Origin: an uncultured Holophaga sp.
GTDB lineage: Bacteria > Acidobacteriota > Holophagae > Holophagales > Holophagaceae
Direction of reading: 5' to 3'
NCBI RefSeq assembly: GCF_963677305.1
Contig: NZ_OY781925.1
Coordinates: 3,128,783-3,192,782, forward strand
Length of the DNA: 64,000 nt
The notes under the pieces were generated by a model. The model was given only the letters and a program-made list of their open reading frames with translations, had not been told where the DNA came from and ran no database searches. How positions within the stretch are numbered: the stretch's first letter is position 1; each line of letters opens with the position of its first letter. This document shows positions 44,273 through 54,061 of this stretch, piece after piece. The position numbers and the translations under genes are program-made.

Positions 44273-44390
44273 CCATGGAACCCCGTCGGGCGGGGTTCCA
44301 TGGTAGGGAGAAGACCTGAAGGTGAGGCCTGCCCACGGACGCCGGGGGTGAAAGCCCGTCCGTGGTCGGTCGATGAAGCCGCATCGACCG
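44273..44390 (+). other. Cluster of three strong hairpins, possible structured RNA
   Basis: Stem A pairs 44273-44285 with 44291-44303 (13 bp perfect, loop TCGGG). Stem B pairs 44333-44341 with 44357-44365 (9 bp), with an inner GGTGAAAGCC that could form a GAAA-loop. Stem C pairs 44367-44375 with 44382-44390 (9 bp perfect, loop AAGCCG). The region lies in a 201-bp convergent gap after the glycosyltransferase-like gene. Stem A may act as a terminator, but has no T run. Stems B and C are not explained. The GGTGAAAGCC module recalls group II intron domain I, but no reverse transcriptase or domain V is visible. A GAAA loop alone is weak evidence. Confidence 0.55.
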
Positions 44391-44471
44391 GTCAATCCAC
44401 CTCCATGCCCCAGCATCCGTCCGCTCCCTGGGAGGGTCCTTCTTCTGGGCCCCCCTGGCAGGTCCGGAGGC

Positions 44472-45512
44472 TCAGCCCAGCTGGGCGTGGCCCCAGCGGA
44501 GCATGCGCTCGGTGGTCTCCCAGGAAACGCAGGCATCGGTGATGGAGACGCCGTAGCGCAGACGGGAGAGGTCCTTGGGGATGGACTGGGCCCCCTCCTC
44601 CAGATTGCTCTCGATCATGACGCCGATGACCGACGTCGGGCCGGCCTTCTTCTGTCCCACCAGGCTCTGCCAGACCTCTTCCTGGTTGGCGTGCAGCTTC
44701 CGGGAGTTGGCGTGGCTGCAGTCCACCAGGAGCCCCGTGGGGAGCCCGGCCTGGAGGAGTTTCTCCTCGGCCTCATGGATGCTCTCGGCATCGAAGTTGG
44801 TACGGGTGCGCCCGCCCCGGAGCACCACATGACCCACGGGATTGCCCGTGGTGCGGACGATGGCGGTGAAGCCATCCTGGTCGATCCCAAGGAAGCTGTG
44901 GGGCGCACGGGCACTGAGCATGGCATCCACGGCCACCTGGAGACCGCCGTCGGTAGCGTTCTTGAAGCCCACGGGCATGGAGAGGCCGCTGGCCAGCTCG
45001 CGGTGGGTCTGACTCTCGGTGGTCCGCGCACCGATGGCCGCCCAGGAGATGAGGTCGTCCAGATACTGGGGGACATAGGGGTCCAGGAACTCGGTGGCCG
45101 CGGGCAGGCCCATGCCCGTGATCTGGAGCAGGAGCCTTCGGGCCATGCGCAGGCCAGTCTCGATGTCGTGGGTGCCGTTGAGGTGCGGATCGTTGATGAG
45201 ACCCTTCCAACCCACGGTGGTGCGGGGCTTCTCGAAGTAGACCCGCATGACGATCTCCAGGCGATCCGCCAGCTCCACCCGCAGGGCGTTGAGCCTTTCC
45301 GCGTATTCCAGGGCGGACTTCGGATCGTGGATGGAGCAGGGCCCCACCACCACCAGAAGGCGCTGTTCCTGCTGCCGGAGGATCCGGGAGAGGGTGGCAC
45401 GGCTGTCGGCCACCACCCGCTCGGACGTCGGCGTCAACGGCAGCTCCGACTTCAAGTCCCGGGGGGCCATGAGGCGGACGAATTCACGGACATTGAGATC
45501 CTGGTTAGCCAT
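44472..45512 (-). CDS. aroG: 3-deoxy-7-phosphoheptulonate (DAHP) synthase, AroG type
   Basis: A 346-residue class I DAHP synthase that starts the shikimate pathway from PEP and erythrose 4-phosphate. It shows [45 protein letters not shown] and [10 protein letters not shown], the standard metal- and PEP-binding sequence of the type. It is downstream of clpA on the same strand, with a 37-bp gap containing a 7-2-7 inverted repeat. Feedback by an aromatic amino acid is expected for the family, but which one is not evident. Confidence 0.95.
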   Translation of the reverse strand: MANQDLNVREFVRLMAPRDLKSELPLTPTSERVVADSRATLSRILRQQEQRLLVVVGPCSIHDPKSALEYAERLNALRVELADRLEIVMRVYFEKPRTTVGWKGLINDPHLNGTHDIETGLRMARRLLLQITGMGLPAATEFLDPYVPQYLDDLISWAAIGARTTESQTHRELASGLSMPVGFKNATDGGLQVAVDAMLSARAPHSFLGIDQDGFTAIVRTTGNPVGHVVLRGGRTRTNFDAESIHEAEEKLLQAGLPTGLLVDCSHANSRKLHANQEEVWQSLVGQKKAGPTSVIGVMIESNLEEGAQSIPKDLSRLRYGVSITDACVSWETTERMLRWGHAQLG

Positions 45513-45528
45513 GGCTCCATTCTACCCG

Positions 45529-45544
45529 GTCACAGCCCTGTGAC
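45529..45544. promoter_or_regulatory. Inverted repeat upstream of aroG
   Basis: GTCACAG (45529-45535) and CTGTGAC (45538-45544) form a 7-bp inverted repeat with a 2-nt centre in the short clpA-aroG gap. It could be a regulator operator or a small RNA stem. No further evidence is visible. Confidence 0.4.
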
Positions 45545-45549
45545 GAAAA

Positions 45550-47796
45550 TCACCGGATGCAGGGTTCCCCATCCTCCAGGACCACCTTGGCCCTGCCGCC
45601 CTTCTGGAGGCGCCCGAAGAGGATCTCCTCGGCCAGGGGGCGCTTGAGGCGTTCCTCCACCAGACGGGCCATGGGCCGGGCGCCGAAGGCGGGATCGAAG
45701 CCCTTGTCCGCCAGCCACTCCCGCACCTCGGGGTCCACCTTGAGCTCGACCTTCTTCTCGTCCAGGAGGATCTGGAGCTCTTTGAGGTTCTTGTCCACCA
45801 CCCGCAGGATCTCCTCCCGCCCCAGGGGAGCAAAGGAGATGACCCCATCCAGGCGGTTGCGGAACTCAGGCGTGAAGGTCCTTTCGATGGCTCCGCGGCT
45901 GCTCGCCCCGGTGCCTGCTTCTGCAAAGCCCAGGCGTCGCTGACTCAGGTCCCGGGCTCCGGCATTCGTGGTCATCACCAGCACCACATGCCGGAAGTCC
46001 GCCTTGCGTCCGTGGTTGTCCGTCAGGGTGGCGTGATCCATGACCTGGAGCAGGATGGCGAAAAGGTCCGGATGGGCCTTCTCGATCTCGTCCAGGAGCA
46101 CCACGGCGTGGGGAGACTTCCGCACCGCATCCACCAGAAGCCCGCCGTCCTCGAAGCCCACGTAGCCCGGAGGCGCCCCGATGAGACGGCTGACCGCGTG
46201 CTTCTCCATGTATTCACTCATGTCGAAGCGCAGGAAGGGAACACCCAGGGTCTGGGCCAGCTGCCTGGTGAGCTCGGTCTTGCCCACCCCGGTGGGCCCC
46301 GTGAAGAGGAAGGAGCCCATGGGACGCTCGTGCCCCCTCAAGCCGGAGCGGCTGAGCTTGATGGCCGAGACCACCGCATCGACGGCGGCATCCTGGCCAT
46401 AGATGAGGGCCTTCAGGCTCGACTCCAGCCCGGAGAGGCGGCTGCGGTCATCCCGGCTCACGGTCTGGACCGGCACCCGGGCCATGCGGGCCACCACCGC
46501 CTCGATCTCCGGCACACCAACGACCCGTCGGCGCTTGCGGGTGGGCAGCAGACGCTGGGTGGCACCGGCCTCGTCCAGCACATCGATGGCCTTGTCCGGG
46601 AGCTGCAGGTCCCGTAGGTGGCGGATGCTGAGCTGGACAGCACTCTCCAGAGCCTCGTCGGTGTAGCGGACCTTGTGGTGGGCCTCGTAGTGACTGCGCA
46701 ACCCCTTGAGGATCCCCAGGCAGTCCTCGGCGCTGGGCTCGCCCACCTCCACCTTCTGGAAACGCCGGGCCAGGGCCCGATCCTTGTCCACGCTGTTCTT
46801 GACATCCTGGTAGGTGGTGGCCCCGATGCAGCGCAGCTCACCACTCTGGAGGGCGGGCTTGAGGAGGTTGGAGGCATCCAGGCTGCCGCCACTCACGCTG
46901 CCGGCACCCACCAGGGTGTGGATCTCATCGATGAAGAGGAGGGCGCCGGGCTTCCTGGCCAGGGCCTCCAGGACCTGCTTGATGCGCTGCTCGAAGTCGC
47001 CACGGTAACGCGTCCCCGCCAGGAGGGCGCCCAGATCGAGGGCATAGAAGGGGGCATCCTGGATCGCCTCGGGCACCTCCCCCTGGGCAATGCGCAGCGC
47101 CAGTCCCTCGGCGATGGCGGTCTTGCCCACTCCGGCCTCGCCAATGAGCAGGGGATTGTTCTTCCGGCGGCGGCAGAGCACCCGCACCACCCGCTCCAGC
47201 TCCTCACCCCGACCGATGAGGGGATCGATCCGTCCCTCGCGGGCCTTGGCCACCAGATCGACGGCATAGGCCTGGAGGGGATCCTTCCGGGGCGCCTCCT
47301 CGCCGCCCTCCTCCCGGGACTCCGGGCCGGGACCGGGCTCCGGGGCTTCGGACTTGGCGCCGTGGCTGAGATGCCGCAGCAGGGGGAGGCGGGTCACTCC
47401 CTGCTGCCGCAGCAGCCAGGCGGCCTGGCTCTCCTTCTCCGGCAGCATGGCCGCCAGGAAAGAGCCGGGATCCACCACCATGCTCTCGGAGGAAAGGGCG
47501 TGATGCACCGCCCGCTCCATCACCCGATTGAAGGCGACGGTGGGAATGGGCTGTACCAACGGGGCATCCTTGGGCAGGCTCTCCACCTGTTCCAGGAGAA
47601 AGGCTCCCACCTCGTTCTTGATGGCATCGGGATCCCCGCCGCAGGCCCGGATGGCCTCGGCGATGCTCGCATCGTGCTGGAGTGCGAGGAGCATGTGCTC
47701 CAGGGTCAGATACTCGTGGCGGGAGGCCAGAGCCAGATGGAAGGCGTGCTGGATGCAGCGCTGCAGGGAGTCGGTGACGCGGGGGCTGTTGGACAC
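45550..47796 (-). CDS. clpA: ATP-dependent Clp protease ATP-binding subunit ClpA
   Basis: A 748-residue AAA+ unfoldase of the ClpAP protease: an N-terminal Clp repeat domain, two AAA modules with Walker A GEAGVGKT and GPTGVGKT, and the ClpP-docking RRLGF loop in the second. It unfolds substrates, including N-degron proteins delivered by ClpS. It sits 2 bp after clpS on the same strand, the classic clpS-clpA pair, and is followed by aroG. clpP is not in the window. Confidence 0.97.
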   Translation of the reverse strand: MSNSPRVTDSLQRCIQHAFHLALASRHEYLTLEHMLLALQHDASIAEAIRACGGDPDAIKNEVGAFLLEQVESLPKDAPLVQPIPTVAFNRVMERAVHHALSSESMVVDPGSFLAAMLPEKESQAAWLLRQQGVTRLPLLRHLSHGAKSEAPEPGPGPESREEGGEEAPRKDPLQAYAVDLVAKAREGRIDPLIGRGEELERVVRVLCRRRKNNPLLIGEAGVGKTAIAEGLALRIAQGEVPEAIQDAPFYALDLGALLAGTRYRGDFEQRIKQVLEALARKPGALLFIDEIHTLVGAGSVSGGSLDASNLLKPALQSGELRCIGATTYQDVKNSVDKDRALARRFQKVEVGEPSAEDCLGILKGLRSHYEAHHKVRYTDEALESAVQLSIRHLRDLQLPDKAIDVLDEAGATQRLLPTRKRRRVVGVPEIEAVVARMARVPVQTVSRDDRSRLSGLESSLKALIYGQDAAVDAVVSAIKLSRSGLRGHERPMGSFLFTGPTGVGKTELTRQLAQTLGVPFLRFDMSEYMEKHAVSRLIGAPPGYVGFEDGGLLVDAVRKSPHAVVLLDEIEKAHPDLFAILLQVMDHATLTDNHGRKADFRHVVLVMTTNAGARDLSQRRLGFAEAGTGASSRGAIERTFTPEFRNRLDGVISFAPLGREEILRVVDKNLKELQILLDEKKVELKVDPEVREWLADKGFDPAFGARPMARLVEERLKRPLAEEILFGRLQKGGRAKVVLEDGEPCIR

Positions 47797-47798
47797 GG

Positions 47799-48110
47799 CT
47801 ATTCCTCCACTTCCAGGGTGCAGAGGAGCGGGAACTCATCCCGCTCCGCCAGGGCCTTCACCTGGGCCACCTTGGTTTCGGCGACTTCAAAGGTGTAGAT
47901 CCCGGCCACCCCCTTGCCCCTTTGATGCACATCCAGCATGATCCGCACCGCCTCGGATTCAGGTTGCCGGAAGACATTGCGGAGCACCGACACCACGAAC
48001 TCCTGGGTGGTGTAGTCATCGTTGTGCAGGATCACCTTCCACATCCGGGGAGCCTTCAGGCTCGACCGGGGGCGGGTCCGGGTGCTGCTGCTGGAGTCGG
48101 GACGGGCCAT
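47799..48110 (-). CDS. clpS: ATP-dependent Clp protease adaptor ClpS
   Basis: A 103-residue adaptor that delivers N-end-rule substrates to ClpA. It has the conserved WKVILHNDDYTTQEFVV block and the VAETKVAQVKALAERDEFPL C-terminal region. The N-terminus is Ser/Arg-rich. ATG at 48110 with GAGAGG about 8 bp upstream is the natural start; the longer open frame to 48254 shows no family sequence. Confidence 0.94.
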   Translation of the reverse strand: MARPDSSSSTRTRPRSSLKAPRMWKVILHNDDYTTQEFVVSVLRNVFRQPESEAVRIMLDVHQRGKGVAGIYTFEVAETKVAQVKALAERDEFPLLCTLEVEE

Positions 48111-48138
48111 GGACTTACCTCTCGCCCTGCATTCTACG

Positions 48139-48786
48139 TCAGGGACGCAGCACCCGCTCCCGCTCCCAGGCCTCCGGGGCCTGAGCTTGCAGTTCCCAGA
48201 GGGCCCGGGCGACATATTCCGGGCTGAAGGACGACTCGGGCTGCACGAAGCCACAGACCGTCAGGGTCGCGACCCGGATGCCCGCAGCCTCCAGCTCCGC
48301 GTCCAGGAGGAGCGACAGGTGGCGCTGCAGGGCCTTCCCCAGAGAGGACGAGGCGAGGTCCGGCTTCGGCTCCAGCCCCAGGCCGCCGCCGGTGATCAGG
48401 ATGCGCCCGCCCCCCCGGAGCCCGGGCAGGGCCCAGCGCACGGCATCCAGCGGAGCCAGGAGGTTGGCCTCCACATCGGCCATCAGGTCCAGTCCGGTCT
48501 GCGCCAGGAGCCCGCCGGGATGGCCATGGGAGGCATTCCAGACCAGACAGCGGGGCAGCCCGCAGCTCTCCTGGACCGAAAGGAGGGCCTCCGCCAGGGC
48601 CGACCGGTCCGACACATCCACACCGATCACCCGGGAAGCGGGATCCCGGATCTCCCCCGCGAGCTGCTCCGCAGCCCCCCCGGGTCTCGCCAGGACAGCC
48701 ACCCGGAAGCCCTCCCCGATGAAGCGGAGGGCGAGGGCGCGCCCGATGCCGGGACCGGCGCCAGCGATGAGGGCAAGGGGTCTCAT
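48139..48786 (-). CDS. Short-chain dehydrogenase/reductase family protein, atypical active site
   Basis: A 215-residue SDR-fold protein. The Rossmann glycine motif IAGAGPGIGRAL is at the start and the NAS segment (WNASHG) follows. The usual YxxxK is replaced by a run reading LASSSLGKAL, so the Tyr is missing at the expected spacing from Lys. This suggests a divergent or non-catalytic SDR. ATG at 48786 starts the Rossmann strand. It precedes clpS with a 28-bp gap on the same strand. No substrate can be given. Confidence 0.78.
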   Translation of the reverse strand: MRPLALIAGAGPGIGRALALRFIGEGFRVAVLARPGGAAEQLAGEIRDPASRVIGVDVSDRSALAEALLSVQESCGLPRCLVWNASHGHPGGLLAQTGLDLMADVEANLLAPLDAVRWALPGLRGGGRILITGGGLGLEPKPDLASSSLGKALQRHLSLLLDAELEAAGIRVATLTVCGFVQPESSFSPEYVARALWELQAQAPEAWERERVLRP

Positions 48787-48855
48787 GCCATCCAGTCTAT
48801 CCCTCCCTTGTTGCCCCAGATCAGACACGATCAGAATTAAACAACAATTCATTAA

Positions 48856-48870
48856 ATACGGTTCCCGTAT
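48856..48870. promoter_or_regulatory. Palindromic operator-like site in AT-rich gap
   Basis: ATACGG-TTC-CCGTAT is a 6-3-6 inverted repeat that follows an AT-rich stretch at about 48836-48856. It lies between divergently oriented SDR and the small-ORF/glgB side. It may be the operator of a local regulator. Confidence 0.4.
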
Positions 48871-48911
48871 CGGCCCTCCCCATCGCAGACCTCCCCGGGA
48901 TCCACCCTGGC

Positions 48912-49079
48912 ATGACCCAGCTGGGTGCCTCAGGGCCCATCCCGGGGGAGGGACGGCATCGGACGACCCGCGGCAACCAGCGCTTGGTCCTCACCTTGGA
49001 GGGCATGGTCACGGGCGCGGTGCTCAGCCCGGCCGATCTGGATTTTCTGAAGCCCGCCCGCCACGGCGTGGAACCCTGA
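48912..49079 (+). CDS. Possible 55-residue small protein upstream of glgB
   Basis: An ATG frame of 55 residues, basic at the start and then [24 protein letters not shown]. The ending has the look of a folded helix/strand pair rather than random shadow sequence. No clear ribosome-binding site is visible and no family is recognised. It is co-directional with glgB, 34 bp downstream, so it could be a leader or small regulator. Read as tentative. Confidence 0.3.
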   Translation: MTQLGASGPIPGEGRHRTTRGNQRLVLTLEGMVTGAVLSPADLDFLKPARHGVEP

Positions 49080-49113
49080 TCAGAATCCCGGTTACCCTTC
49101 CCAGGGGGGTTCC

Positions 49114-51306
49114 ATGCCTAAGTCCAAGTCCCTGAACGATGACCTGAGACGGATCCTGGAGGCACGCCACCATGACCCCTTCTGCGTGCTGGGGAGGCAC
49201 GGCTCGGGGCAGTCAGCCGTCTTCCGTGCCTTCATCCCGCGGGCCCAGAAGGTCTTCTTCGCCCTGAACGGGGAGGCCCTGGAGCGCATCGAGGGCACGG
49301 ACCTCTTCGTCGGGCGGGGGGACGATCCGCACCTGACCGGTCACCCGGAGCTGGCTTGGATCGAGGACGGTGTGGAGCGCCGCCGCATCTCGCCCTATAC
49401 CTTCCTTCCCCAGCTCTCCGACTTTGACCTCCATCTCTTCCGGGAGGGCCGTCACTGGCATGCCTACCGCATGCTCGGCGCCCAGGAGCACGAGGCCGAT
49501 GGCATCCCCGGGGTGCTCTTCGCCGTCTGGGCCCCCAACGCCAGTCGGGTCAGCGTGGTCGGCGACTTCAACCACTGGGATGGCCGCTCCCATCCCATGC
49601 GGGTCCACCCCGGCCACGGCGTCTGGGAGCTCTTCATCCCCGGCCTGGGCCCCGATTGCCTCTACAAGTTCGAGATCCGCAACCGGGACACCGGGGCCAT
49701 CCTCCTCAAGACCGACCCCTATGGCCGGGCTTTCGAAGTGAGGCCCGGCACTGCCTCCCGGGTGGTGGGGAGCGAGGCCTTCGCCTGGTCGGACGCGGCC
49801 TGGATGGAAGCCCGCCGTTCCCAGGACTGGCAGCACGGGGCCATGTCCGTCTACGAGGTCCACCTGGGCTCCTGGCAGCGGGCGGATGACGGCACCTTCC
49901 TGGACTACCGCACCCTGGCCCACAAGCTGGTGGATTATGCCCTCTGGATGGGTTTCACCCACCTGGAGCTCCTCCCGGTCACCGAACACCCCTTCGACGG
50001 TTCCTGGGGCTACCAGGCCACGGGCTATTACGCCCCCACCAGCCGCCACGGCTCGCCCGAGGACTTCCGCTACTTCGTGGACCACTGCCACCGCCACGGG
50101 ATCGGCGTGATCGTGGACTGGGTGCCCGCCCACTTCCCCAAGGATGGCCACGCCCTTGCCCGCTTCGACGGCACCGCCCTCTTCGAGCATGAGGATCCGC
50201 GCCTGGGCGAGCATATGGACTGGTCCACCCTGATCTTCAACTTCGGACGGAGCGAGGTGAAGAACTTCCTCCTCTCCAGCGCCCTCTTCTGGCTGGAGGA
50301 GATGCACGTGGACGGCCTCCGGGTGGACGCCGTGGCCTCCATGCTCTACCTGGACTACTCCCGCAAGGAGGGGGAATGGATCCCCAACCGCTACGGTGGC
50401 CGGGAGAACCTCGAGGCCATCGACTTCCTGAAGGAGCTGAACATCGTGCTCCATGATCAGTGTCCAGGGGCCCTGGTCATCGCCGAGGAGTCCACCTCCT
50501 GGCCCATGGTGAGCCGACCCACCTACCTCGGCGGTCTCGGCTTCGACCTCAAGTGGAACATGGGCTGGATGAACGACACCCTGCGCTACATGGAGCAGGA
50601 TCCGGTCTTCCGCGCCTTCCACCAGGACCTGCTGACCTTCAGCATGCTCTACGCCTTCACCGAGAACTTCATGCTGCCCTTCTCCCACGACGAGGTCGTA
50701 CACGGGAAGGCCTCCATGCTCTACAAGATGCCCGGCGACGAGTGGCAGCGCTTCGCCAACCTGCGCGCCCTCTACGCCTACATGTTCGCCCACCCCGGCA
50801 AGAAGCTCCTCTTCATGGGCTGCGAGTTCGGCCAGGGCCCCGAGTGGAGCCACGACCGGGCGCTGGATTGGTATGTGCTGGACTATCCCCTCCACCGGGG
50901 GCTCCAGCTCCTGGTGCGGGACCTGAACCAGCTCCACCGCGAGCTGCCCGCCCTTCACGGCAACGACTTCGACTGGCATGGCTTCGAGTGGATCGACTGT
51001 CATGACAGCTCCCAGTCGGTCCTGGCCTTCGTGCGCAGCTCCGGAGAGGACAAAGTCGTAGTGGTGGTCAACTTCACCCCAGTGCCGCGCCATGGCTACC
51101 GCATCGGGGTCCCCGCCCCTGGCCTCTACCGGGAGCTCCTGAACACCGATGCCCAGACCTACGGGGGAGGAAACGTGGGCAATGGAGCGGGTCGCTTGGA
51201 GACGGACGAGCACCCCTGGATGGGTCGACCCTGGTCGCTCCGGCTCACCCTCCCCCCCCTGGGCGTCCTCGTCCTGCAGCAAGTGGAGGAAGAGTCCTTG
51301 CCCTGA
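49114..51306 (+). CDS. glgB: 1,4-alpha-glucan branching enzyme
   Basis: A 730-residue GH13 enzyme that transfers alpha-1,4 chains to 1,6 positions in glycogen. The N-terminal CBM48 ([19 protein letters not shown]) precedes the catalytic barrel. The catalytic Asp is in [18 protein letters not shown], Glu in [10 protein letters not shown] and the stabilising Asp in [10 protein letters not shown]. Length is standard for the type 1 enzyme. ATG at 49114 follows GGGGTTCC. Other glycogen genes are not in the window. Confidence 0.97.
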   Translation: MPKSKSLNDDLRRILEARHHDPFCVLGRHGSGQSAVFRAFIPRAQKVFFALNGEALERIEGTDLFVGRGDDPHLTGHPELAWIEDGVERRRISPYTFLPQLSDFDLHLFREGRHWHAYRMLGAQEHEADGIPGVLFAVWAPNASRVSVVGDFNHWDGRSHPMRVHPGHGVWELFIPGLGPDCLYKFEIRNRDTGAILLKTDPYGRAFEVRPGTASRVVGSEAFAWSDAAWMEARRSQDWQHGAMSVYEVHLGSWQRADDGTFLDYRTLAHKLVDYALWMGFTHLELLPVTEHPFDGSWGYQATGYYAPTSRHGSPEDFRYFVDHCHRHGIGVIVDWVPAHFPKDGHALARFDGTALFEHEDPRLGEHMDWSTLIFNFGRSEVKNFLLSSALFWLEEMHVDGLRVDAVASMLYLDYSRKEGEWIPNRYGGRENLEAIDFLKELNIVLHDQCPGALVIAEESTSWPMVSRPTYLGGLGFDLKWNMGWMNDTLRYMEQDPVFRAFHQDLLTFSMLYAFTENFMLPFSHDEVVHGKASMLYKMPGDEWQRFANLRALYAYMFAHPGKKLLFMGCEFGQGPEWSHDRALDWYVLDYPLHRGLQLLVRDLNQLHRELPALHGNDFDWHGFEWIDCHDSSQSVLAFVRSSGEDKVVVVVNFTPVPRHGYRIGVPAPGLYRELLNTDAQTYGGGNVGNGAGRLETDEHPWMGRPWSLRLTLPPLGVLVLQQVEEESLP

Positions 51307-51326
51307 CGCGAAAGCCGCGTTAGAGT
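51298..51326 (+). promoter_or_regulatory. Candidate promoter of tRNA-Ser
   Basis: TTGCCC at 51298-51303 and TAGAGT at 51321-51326 are separated by 17 bp (4 of 6 matches each). The start would fall near 51333, just ahead of the tRNA. The -35 lies in the last codons of glgB. Confidence 0.5.
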
Positions 51327-51337
51327 CTAAGGTTCCT

Positions 51338-51430
51338 GGAGAGATGCCGGAGTGGCCGATCGGGCTCGCCTGCTAAGCGAGTGTAGTGGGTAAACCATTA
51401 CCGGGGGTTCGAATCCCCCTCTCTCCGCCA
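51338..51430 (+). tRNA. tRNA-Ser (anticodon GCU)
   Basis: A class II tRNA of about 93 nt with encoded CCA. The acceptor stem GGAGAGA pairs with TCTCTCC. The anticodon stem CTCGC/GCGAG carries the loop CTGCTAA with GCT at 51372-51374, which reads AGC and AGU serine codons. The long variable arm and the GGTTCGAATCC T-loop are typical of tRNA-Ser. A terminator follows directly. Confidence 0.97.
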
Positions 51431-51434
51431 GAAG

Positions 51435-51456
51435 CGCCCCTCAATGGGGCGTTTTT
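51435..51456 (+). terminator. Terminator after tRNA-Ser
   Basis: CGCCCC (51435-51440) pairs with GGGGCG (51446-51451) and is followed by TTTTT at 51452-51456. Confidence 0.9.
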
Positions 51457-51518
51457 CCGTTACAGGAGTCTGCCACAATGAGGGGTGGTGATCCGTGCGT
51501 GGACGCCCAGGAGGCCCC

Positions 51519-53264
51519 ATGACCGGAGAGTCCAGATTCAAGCTGCGCCTGCCTTCCGGGGCTCCCCGGATGCTGCAGGGCTGGTGCCCCAGCGGAGATG
51601 ACTCCCTGGCGGCCGCCTTTGCGGACGCGGGAGAGTTCGGCGTACTCCGCATGCCCGCCTTCCCGGACGCCGAGCAGGTGAAGGACCGCCTCAAGCGCTT
51701 CCGGACCCGGAGCTCCGGCCAGGTGGGACTCGACCTCAAGGGGGTCATGGGCAACCTGGATGCCATGCTGGGCGCCCTCCGGGAGCGCATGGCCTCCTTC
51801 GTCCTCCACACCCCCAAACCCCCTGAAGGGTTGGTCCAGGCCCTCAAGGAGCTGAAGCTGCCCCGCTTCGCCCTGGCCCATACCCCCGAGGAGGCCGCGG
51901 AAGCCCGGGCCCAGGGTGCCGATGCCATTATCGCCCAGCCCGGGGCCTGCTTCGACTCCCTCCGCAAGGTCGGACTGCCGGTCTTCGCCACCCCCGGCCA
52001 AGCCACCCCTTCCGAGCAGTTCCTGGACGAACCGGGCGTCGCGGGCGTCCAGGTCCACTCCGGCGGCCAGATCGCCCGCAACTCCGGCCTTGCCCACCGC
52101 CTCCGCCACGCCATGGGCGAGCGCGCCTTCAGCCTGATGCTGGACACGGCCCGCTGCGAGATGCCGACCCTCAAAATCCGCAACATGGAGGTCAGCTACC
52201 CCATCATGCAGGGCGGCATGGGCATCGGGGTGTCCTGGGACGGCCTCGCCGGAGCCGTAGCCGGCGCTGGCTGCGTGGGCCTGGTTTCGGCCATCGGCAC
52301 CGCCTACCGGAACCTGGAAGGCCTCCCCCTCCACCAGGGGCGGCCCGTGGGCTCCGCCAGCCTCAACAGCCCCGAGCGTCTGAAGGGCATCATCCAGAGT
52401 GCCCTCAGCATTGCCGGGGGCCGAGGAGCCGTCGGCGTCAACGTCCTCTGCGCCATCAACGGATACGAGCAGGTGGTGCGTGCCTCCGTCGAAGCCGGAG
52501 CCCGGATCGTGGTCTCCGGCGCCGGCCTTCCCCTGACCCTCCCGGGCCTGGTGGAAGACCCGGAGGTCGCCCTGGTGCCCATCGTCTCCTCGGCCCGGGC
52601 CCTGGGACTCATCTGCAAAACCTGGGAGCGCCGCTTCGGCCGGGTGCCGGACGCCGTCATCCTCGAGGGTCCCGAATCCGGCGGACACCAGGGCTTCTCT
52701 GTGGAGCAGTGCACCGACCCTGCCTACACCCTGGAGAGCATCCTCCCCTCGATCCTCGCGGAGCGGGACCGCTGGGGCAGCTTCCCGGTGATCGTGGCCG
52801 GCGGCATCTGGGACCGCTCCGATATCCAGAAGTTCCTGGGCCTGGGGGCCTCCGCGGTCCAGATGGGCACCCGCTTCATCGGCACCTTCGAGTGTGATGC
52901 CGCCCCTGCCTTCAAGGAGACCCTCCTCAAGGCTGGGCCTGGGGACATCCAGCTCATGAAGTCCCCTGTGGGGCTACCGGGACGGGGGGTGATCACCCGC
53001 CTCCAGAAGTCCATCGAGGCCGGGGAAGCTCCGGCCCCCAAGTGCATCAGCGACTGCCTGAGTCCCTGCGCCAAGGGGCAGGGGGCCCGGGAGGCCGGCT
53101 ACTGCATCGCCGACCGTTTGGCGGACGCCATGCGGGGGGAACGGGAGACCGGACTCTTCTTCTCGGGCAGCAATGGCTGGCGTCTCCAGGAGATGCTGTC
53201 CGTCCGTGAACTGGTGGGCGAGCTCACCGGAGACTACGGCTTGGAGAGGCTGGCCCTGGCCTGA
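51519..53264 (+). CDS. Two-domain nitronate monooxygenase (2-nitropropane dioxygenase) family protein
   Basis: A 581-residue protein. The C-terminal part (about 215-520) is a clear flavin TIM barrel of the NMO/FabK superfamily, with YPIMQGGMGIGVSW and GLVSAIGTAYR, GPESGGHQGF and VIVAGGIWD. The N-terminal 210 residues (LAAAFADAGEFGVLRMPAF and ARAQGADAIIAQPGA) resemble a second, degenerate barrel of the same type, so the protein looks like an internal duplication. A Cys cluster (CISDCLSPC) follows the barrel. NMOs oxidise nitroalkanes with oxygen; FabK-like homologues act in fatty-acid reduction. Substrate unknown. ATG at 51519 follows AGGAGGCCCC. Confidence 0.85.
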   Translation: MTGESRFKLRLPSGAPRMLQGWCPSGDDSLAAAFADAGEFGVLRMPAFPDAEQVKDRLKRFRTRSSGQVGLDLKGVMGNLDAMLGALRERMASFVLHTPKPPEGLVQALKELKLPRFALAHTPEEAAEARAQGADAIIAQPGACFDSLRKVGLPVFATPGQATPSEQFLDEPGVAGVQVHSGGQIARNSGLAHRLRHAMGERAFSLMLDTARCEMPTLKIRNMEVSYPIMQGGMGIGVSWDGLAGAVAGAGCVGLVSAIGTAYRNLEGLPLHQGRPVGSASLNSPERLKGIIQSALSIAGGRGAVGVNVLCAINGYEQVVRASVEAGARIVVSGAGLPLTLPGLVEDPEVALVPIVSSARALGLICKTWERRFGRVPDAVILEGPESGGHQGFSVEQCTDPAYTLESILPSILAERDRWGSFPVIVAGGIWDRSDIQKFLGLGASAVQMGTRFIGTFECDAAPAFKETLLKAGPGDIQLMKSPVGLPGRGVITRLQKSIEAGEAPAPKCISDCLSPCAKGQGAREAGYCIADRLADAMRGERETGLFFSGSNGWRLQEMLSVRELVGELTGDYGLERLALA

Positions 53265-53971
53265 TCCAGCTCCCGGCGGCAGGCCTCCAGCTCCCGCTGG
53301 TAGGCCGGGCTGGCCTGGAGCGCCCGGTGGATGGCCCGGGCCAGGCGGTAGCCCGCCACATCGTCGGTGGGGTAGTGGACCCCGGCGAGGATCCGGCTCC
53401 AGGCCGCCCGATGGGCCCGGTCCAGGAGGGCCTCCTTCCGTTCTGGAAGCAGATCGCCCAGCACCGCCGCACCGAGGTAGGCCTGGACCGCATGGCCGCT
53501 GGGATAGGAACCGCTCCGGGGGAGGTGGACGCAGGGTTGGATGCCCGGGTCCAGCAGGGGAGGCCGGGGCCGGTCGAAGCGCTTCTTGGCGATGGAGGTG
53601 AGGCTCCAAGCTTCGTCAAGCACCTGATCCAGGAGGGCGCTGCAGCGGGGGAGACGCTCGGGGCTGAACCAGGGACCGATCTCCGCAGCATAGTGGAAGA
53701 CCCCGGCCCCATCAATGAAGGTCGCCCAGGCCACCTGCTCAGGTGTCCGGAAGCGCTGGCTCATCCTCACCGCCTCCAGGTCCCCATCGGACTCGACACT
53801 GCCAGGGACCGGAGGCTGCGCCAGCACCGCCACCGGGTCCACGGCATCTCTGGACAGGTAGACCGCTGCCTTGTGGACCCGGACCTCCTGGGGCGGAGCC
53901 TGGGCCTGGGCCAAGCAGACCGGAAGCCAGGCAAGGGACAGCAGGGAAGCAGCTAGGCATCTGCGGACCAT
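53234..53971 (-). CDS. Exported PAP2-type acid phosphatase
   Basis: A 245-residue phosphatase of the class A acid phosphatase/PAP2 type, exported through a signal peptide (residues 1-21, WLPVCLAQAQA). Motifs in order: KKRFDRPRP (KX6RP), PSGH, and SRILAGVHYPTD. It removes phosphate from small substrates or lipids in the periplasm. Its 3' end overlaps the nitronate monooxygenase gene by 31 bp, a convergent overlap. Its start is near the divergent inositol monophosphatase gene. Confidence 0.9.
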   Translation of the reverse strand: MVRRCLAASLLSLAWLPVCLAQAQAPPQEVRVHKAAVYLSRDAVDPVAVLAQPPVPGSVESDGDLEAVRMSQRFRTPEQVAWATFIDGAGVFHYAAEIGPWFSPERLPRCSALLDQVLDEAWSLTSIAKKRFDRPRPPLLDPGIQPCVHLPRSGSYPSGHAVQAYLGAAVLGDLLPERKEALLDRAHRAAWSRILAGVHYPTDDVAGYRLARAIHRALQASPAYQRELEACRRELDQARASLSKP

Positions 53972-54061
53972 GATCTCTCCATGTGACAGGCCCCATCATC
54001 TCCGGTCCGGCGCTTTCCCGCAGCCTGTAATCCCGGCCACAATGGAACCCGGAGAACCCAG

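Noticed and set aside
44304-44471. Group II intron.
   Set aside because: Only a GGTGAAAGCC-like module and hairpins are present. There is no reverse transcriptase, domain V or intron 5' end.
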